Shown: positions 59,276-64,000 of the stretch, in pieces
How the letters are laid out: every line of letters begins with the position of its first letter
Numbering within the stretch: the first letter of the stretch is position 1
Source of the DNA: Bondarzewia mesenterica
Lineage: Eukaryota; Basidiomycota; Agaricomycetes; Russulales; Bondarzewiaceae
DNA: 64,000 bases
Reading direction: 5' to 3'
NCBI GenBank assembly: GCA_004802705.1
Contig: SGPL01000105.1
Coordinates: 1-64,000 of the forward strand
Position numbers and translations under genes: made by a program
The notes under the pieces: model-generated
Told to the model about the DNA's origin: nothing
Seen by the model: the letters and a program-made list of their open reading frames with translations, nothing else
The model's database searches: none

Positions 59276-59736
59276 GGCGCTGCTAGGTTGCGGACTGCGT
59301 CGCTTTTTACTTGCCTTTTTTTTTATATTAACTTTTTAGGGTGTCCGGCGTTCGGTTTCGTCGGTTCACATGTGCTGCTATATCCTGTGCAATGCTTTCG
59401 ATTGTTGCGTTTTCTCCTTGTTGCTACGCGCTCGTGACGACTTAACGTTTTCACGATTTCACGATCCGTGTGTTTACTTATTCCTCCGCATATAAATGAC
59501 TGCAGGTATCCTTGTCTTGCCGTGTCCATCGAGAATCAAAGAGGTTATGAATATGTCGTTGTACATGAGTACATGTTCTGCATATGTTGCCGAACCCATT
59601 TCAGTGAATTCCAGGCATAGGTGCGGAAGGATTCTTTCGGGTGTTCAACATAATGTACAATTCAACATATCACACATAGTACACGCAAAAGTATCAAAAA
59701 ACGAGTCATGAATGGAGCAAACTACTGCTTTGCAAT
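59276..59736. other. Convergent spacer
   Basis: 461 bp between convergent genes, T-rich just after the membrane-protein stop (59318-59338), suitable for 3' end formation. No gene is supported. Confidence 0.45.
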
Positions 59737-60462
59737 CTAGCAGAATATTCGTGTCAACTCGGGAATGCCCATGAGACCGATCAATGAAACACTTACTTTG
59801 CATGGCATGAAAAACCTGGGATCATACTCTACCCCCTCCAATTTATTGACAGTTTTCACATCCTCCGATGCAAACACGGAGGGATATGATGGAACTGCGA
59901 CATTATACCCCTGTGCACGAGCCCTTTCGATAGCCTTCATATTTTGCTGCTGAACCCACTGATTGGCTCCAGCGGAGACCCGAGCTTGCTCCAACTGCCA
60001 TCGGATTGATGCAACTGCAATCAACTGAGAACAGACGATGCTCACCTGATCTGCCTGGCAAACAAAATATTGTTAGAGCTTCGGGTACAACACATGCTGA
60101 ACGACTCACCTCGGAGAATTCACCCACCATGCCAGGTGGTTCACCGAAAGACCGAACCTCCCTTCCCATCCTGAAGAGAGTGTACCTCTCTGCTTGCGAC
60201 AGCAGAAAGGAGTGATCATCTCCAAACTGATCAGCTGAAATGACACAATCACCACTGTGGCTTTGAAGGGTGTATCCTTCGGCAGCGGGGTCGACAAGGG
60301 AGTCGTCCGAGCGGCGTAGGCGGACCAGCATTGCGGGGTAAAGTTGTACAGTGCCGTAACGACACAAAAAGATATCTTCACCGATGTGTGTCCGTTCGAC
60401 GAGTCTCTAAAGTCATATGAGCAATAACTAGCCAGAACAAGAGATAAGGGACCTACGTTCAT
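59737..60462 (-). CDS. Unrecognised small protein, three exons
   Basis: ATG at 60462 gives MN and a 52-nt intron joins RLVERTHIGEDIFLCRYGTV. The middle exon reads QLYPAMLVRLRRSDDSLVDP and REVRSFGEPPGMVGEFSE; an intron (GTGAGT...GCCAG) joins ADQVSIVCSQLIAVASIRWQ. The last exon has a helical block (WVQQQNMKAIERARAQGYNV) and ends IPELTRIFC-stop. About 200 residues. The first half looks like beta strands of a small domain, but I do not recognise the family. It is divergent from the reductase gene across 484 bp. Confidence 0.55.
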
Positions 60463-60518
60463 CGTGGCACAAAGGAGGAGTAGTTAGTCTCCCCGAGGCA
60501 GAGTAGCCACTCATCAAA

Positions 60519-60568
60519 CCTCCGTGCCTCAGCGACAGGAGGCCTCCTGTCTGAGACTCAATCGGAGG
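60519..60568. promoter_or_regulatory. Large imperfect palindrome in a divergent promoter
   Basis: The core GACAGGAGGCCTCCTGTC (60534-60551) is a perfect 18-bp palindrome. It is extended by CTCAG/CTGAG arms with one unpaired base, and flanked by CCTCCG (60519) and CGGAGG (60563). It lies between the ATGs at 60462 and 60947 and could bind a dimeric regulator; CCTCCG/CGGAGG also resembles zinc-cluster half-sites. Confidence 0.6.
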
Positions 60569-60881
60569 CTCTGAGCACTAGTAGGAAAATAATTACAGTC
60601 ATGCGATCACGAAAATCTTTGCACTCACCTACTCGATTTCTAATTGAATCGCTTCCAATGTCATCCTTACGGAAGGCTTTGCATTGATACCTTGGTATGC
60701 TGCAGCTATGATGTGGGTCACCAAAGAACATCTCCGAGATGTTCGACTTTTGACTCAGGCATAGTACCTACCCCTAACCTTAGATTAGTTCTATGTGAGG
60801 CCCTCTAACTTATCTTCCTCGCATCTGACTGAGTGACTGATGGCGGTCGATCGGCATCGTGTGGGTCGCGTCAGGCCCGTA

Positions 60882-60887
60882 TATAAA
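60882..60887 (+). promoter_or_regulatory. TATA box of the SDR gene
   Basis: TATAAA 60-65 bp upstream of the ATG at 60947, within CCGTATATAAAGCCCTC. Confidence 0.6.
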
Positions 60888-60946
60888 GCCCTCACTTTGT
60901 CTCACAGTCCTCGTTTCCTGAAAATTGACATTGCCTAAACGCTCCG

Positions 60947-62522
60947 ATGCCTGCTGTAGCTCCCCCTAGCAAGGTCCTTGTCTCCGGCGCCAACGGCTAC
61001 ATCGCGGCGTGGGTCGCGCGCACGCTGCTTGAAAAGGGCTACTCCGTTCGCGGAACTGTGCGCTCGGCGAGCAAGGGCGATCACTTAAAGAAGCTTTTCG
61101 CGCAGTACGGTGATAAGTTTGAGCTTGTGGTCGTGGAGGACATCACCAAGGTACTGTTATGATCTGTTCGCGTCCGCATTTGAAACGCGTACCGACGGCA
61201 TTGACATCATGATCGTTATGGTAGGAAGGCGCTTTCGACGAGGCCGTAAAGGGCGTTGATCTCATCTTCCACACGGCATCTCCCTTTCATTTCAATGTAA
61301 CAGAACCCGATGGTTCGTGGTCTTTCCTTTTCTGCGTTGGCGGGTGTCATTGATTGTGCCGCTCATCTCCGTCCAACCGTAGAGCTTATTGTTCCGGCCA
61401 CCAAAGGCACCGTTAGCATTCTGGAATCTGCGAAGAAATACGGGTAAGTCGGACAGAACACCATGCTGAAAACGCCTCGGTAACATTCTCACATGCAATG
61501 CTTGCAGTTCCTCCGTCAAGCGCATAGTCGTCACTTCTTCATGTGCTGCAGTCATAAAGCCGTCAGCGACTCCAGCTGTCTGGGACGAGACATCGTGGAA
61601 TGAGCCGGCCATCGAAGAAGTTAAGGAGAAGGGACGCAACGCCCAACTCATTTCCATGTATCGCGCATCAAAGACGCTCGCCGAAAAGGGTTAGATAGGA
61701 TACCGGCCGTCTTCTCGTGGGCCCTTCACTTATCATCTGTGCTATCTTTGCAGCTGCATGGGAATTCGTCGAGAAGAACAAGTCGAGTATCGGATGGGAC
61801 CTTGTTGTTCTCAACCCCCCCTTCGTGCGTCCTGCTCGAACTTTATTCGCGTTCTCGTCATTTGGCTGAACTATATGTATTTCATTAATCAGGTGTTCGG
61901 CGTGAGTCTTTCATCTTATCGGTCATGAAATGAGGCACGAGGAAAAACTCACCTAAACAATCCCGACTATAGCCCCCTATACACGAGGTACAAAGCTTGT
62001 CTTCCCTGAACACCTCGATGCAGGAGTTTTTCAATGCAGTCGTCAAAGGCACGAAGGACAATAAAACCCTGCAGACCGTCGGAAGCGCTTGGGTCGATGT
62101 GAGAGACCTCGGTCTCGCTCAAGTGTTGGCTGGTGAGAAGGAAGAGGCAGGAGGAGAGAGGATCATCGTGAGCGCAGGTAAGCACGATGCTGGCTGTCCT
62201 CCCCCCCCCGAAAATGAGCCTCGTTGACGCGCACCCTTTATCAGGACCGTATTACTGGCAGGAAATTGGTGAGTCTTGATTCTCCCCCACGCTTCTGCAT
62301 GCTGAATTCTCGCGGTATATTCCAGTCGATGTCGCAAACTCCATCTCGCCTCCGCCGATCGCGAACCTGGTAAAGGGCAACCCTGGGTCTACCAAGGGCG
62401 TCGAGTACATGCTCAACTACAACACATCCAAGTGCGACAGGATTCTGGGAGTGAAACTCAGGACGATGAAGGAGATGATCAACGATTGCCTTGTGGATTT
62501 CAAGGAAAGAGGATATGCATAG
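60947..62522 (+). CDS. Extended SDR: ketoreductase / dihydroflavonol reductase-like
   Basis: ATG at 60947 opens MPAVAPPSKVLVSGANGYIA with the NAD(P)-binding GANGYIA loop, then RGTVRSASKGDHLKKLF. Successive small exons give VVEDITK, GVDLIFHTASPFHF, VPATKGTVSILESAKKYG, VKRIVVTSSCAAVIKP and the catalytic YRASKTLAEK (Y-x-x-x-K). Then WDLVVLNPPFVFG, VDVRDLGLAQVL and a C-terminal SKCDRILGVKLRTMKEMIND, ending ERGYA with stop at 62522. About eight exons. This is the pattern of fungal NADPH-dependent methylglyoxal/ketone reductases of the Gre2 type and plant dihydroflavonol reductases. It should reduce small aldehydes or ketones in the cytosol. Key residues are intact. Confidence 0.9.
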
Positions 62523-64000
62523 AGGAAACTTGTGAACGAGGTGAAGTCCGATAGAATGTACAGTACCTTTTTTCAAGCACGAGGAATTAATCTTACAGCT
62601 TGAAAATTTCATAACTGCGGACTTTCAGAAGGCCCTGCTTGAAAAACACGCTAGGAAGTAAATAAAACGCGGCCCAAAAAGGTTTCCGGGACGAAAAATT
62701 GGCGGGGAGAGAGGATGTCTACAGTAAATTCAATCACGTGCTATGACGCGACGCGAACTTTTTTGGACGCGTCGCGTCCAGCTTTTCGGCAGTCCCTGTC
62801 TCGGTCGAATGACTTCGACTCCAGTGCGCATGCAGTCCATTCATGTCTCCTATTTTTTTAAGTATACACGTTTGGTTCTGTGGAAGTAGTTCATAGAACA
62901 CCTGCAGCGGCCCTCCCAGCAGTCATGACTCGACACCCGCGTCTATTGACAGACTGGCAGGGGCATACTGGTCCTTGTGGTGCCTCGCGACTGGCATGAG
63001 GTATTCCTCACTCTATGCACAGCTGAAAAGAACTCAAACTCATTACCAATTTGTCTGAGAATGTATTGGCATCTTGGCTCACTCTGAGCTATCGGGGTGA
63101 AATTGGGGCGCATGCCCCGGCGGTCAGCCCCCCCCTGCCGCTGAAAATATCCATAGATCGTTTAATGAGAACACGGTTTGTGGGTAAAATTTCGTTTTTA
63201 TGGTTAATTTCTTGACTTTGGTCGTGGGTTACTTAGCATTGACCTTCACAGATGATTGTGGAAGAATCTAGAAGTGATGCCCTTTTTCCGAGTCGCACTT
63301 GCCGCTTCGCGATGCCCGTTCACTCACCTTGCGACGCCCTTGATCTTAGAACTTTGGATGCGCTCACGTCCGGATTTTTTGACGTACAAAAATCGGACTG
63401 TGGTGGCTTTCTTTGCCTAGCCTGAGCGTACTGTGGTGGTGCGAATATTTTAAATCGGCTCTTTCTCGCGCGACGGGCGAACGCCCTCTCCTTGGGTGTG
63501 CTCATTTCGTCCACAGAAGAAGGAGAATATAATTTTATCGTGATCGATATAGATCTCGAAGCCAATCGACGCATCCATGTGTTTTACTTCCGAATCCGCT
63601 TCCGCGCTTCTTAGTGGGCAAGCCGCTGACTAAGCCGCTAGCGCGGGCTGTCCTGTTGTTGGACATGACAACCGTGTCGCCTCTCCTCGTCCTTTGTATT
63701 CTCTTCTCATTTATTGGACCGGACTAAAGCATTCTGCTCTTTTTTATCTACAAGAATATTGATTTTATGAGGGAGACAAGGCACCCCCGCGCCCCCCGCG
63801 TCAGCTGCCGGTCCGAGGCGTCTCTAGGATGTTCGGTAATCTGCCTCGAGGCAGATTTCCTTACCTGGCTGGCCACCTCGTTGTCCACCGCCCTTCCTGC
63901 CGCTGTTATATGACCAGAGCCACGTTGGAAACGCGAGTTGGTTCCGACCCACGCTACTTGTAGCCGGTTCTGGTTCCACGCGCTCGTCTGATCTTTTTTC
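62523..64000. other. Right-end non-coding region with inverted GC repeat
   Basis: About 1.5 kb without a supported gene. It holds CACGTG (62735-62740) and an 11-bp inverted repeat GACGCGACGCG / CGCGTCGCGTC (62745-62755 and 62768-62778) with 12-nt spacer. A weak minus-strand frame (63320-63574) has no domain; it might be an exon of a gene beyond the window. Confidence 0.4.
62745..62778. repeat. 11-bp inverted repeat with MCB-like core
   Basis: GACGCGACGCG and its exact reverse complement are separated by AACTTTTTTGGA. The right arm includes ACGCGT (62767-62772). It can form a hairpin, or present two MBF-like sites; the next gene to the right would be the candidate target. Confidence 0.55.

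Noticed and set aside
44369..62522. A biosynthetic cluster made of P450, epoxide hydrolase and SDR reductase
   Set aside because: They are 5-8 kb apart with unrelated genes between, no core synthase is present, and strands differ.
63320..63574. Minus-strand 84-codon frame
   Set aside because: No recognised domain; left as a possible exon of an outside gene only.

Overview
The window is nuclear DNA of a filamentous basidiomycete, most likely a mushroom-forming Agaricomycete. Genes are broken by many short GT-AG introns (about 45-60 nt), spacing is tight, introns lie in orthologues of conserved fungal proteins, and several genes (DUF6697-type protein, coiled-coil regulator, four-pass membrane protein) are of basidiomycete type. 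There are no bacterial operons, CRISPR arrays or viral genes. Species cannot be fixed from sequence alone. All exon joins are read by eye.

Left part (1-16.8 kb): 3' part of a large ankyrin-repeat gene (+); an unrecognised helical protein (-) divergent from a likely MAD2-binding p31comet-type checkpoint protein (+); an unrecognised gene (-) back to back with an Mch1-like major facilitator transporter (+); an F-box protein (+); and a cytosolic GH85 endo-beta-N-acetylglucosaminidase (-) with intact catalytic residues.

Middle (17-46.5 kb): Rna14 (-), an intron-containing tRNA-Lys(CUU) (-) and an Hrp1-type double-RRM protein (-) in tandem, so two subunits of the pre-mRNA 3'-end cleavage machinery are neighbours. 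Then a secreted serine carboxypeptidase (-) divergent from RFC1 (+), whose promoter has two MluI cell-cycle boxes; a DUF6697-type protein (-); the chromatin AAA-ATPase Yta7/Abo1/ATAD2 (-); O6-methylguanine-DNA methyltransferase (-) divergent from the glutaminase subunit of PLP synthase (+); a MITE-like element; and a cytochrome P450 (-).

Right part (46.5-64 kb): about 5.2 kb with no convincing gene, a signal-peptide-bearing epoxide hydrolase (+), a coiled-coil protein (+), a four-pass membrane protein (+) with a 675-nt first intron, a small unknown gene (-) divergent from a ketoreductase-type SDR (+) across a promoter with a large palindrome, and 1.5 kb of apparently non-coding DNA.

No dedicated gene cluster is evident; most genes are housekeeping. 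The main cross-window observation is that three otherwise intact genes are each broken by exactly one surplus base in a homopolymer (A4 at 2399, T7 at 11877, C4 at 57853), which looks more like assembly error than gene decay.
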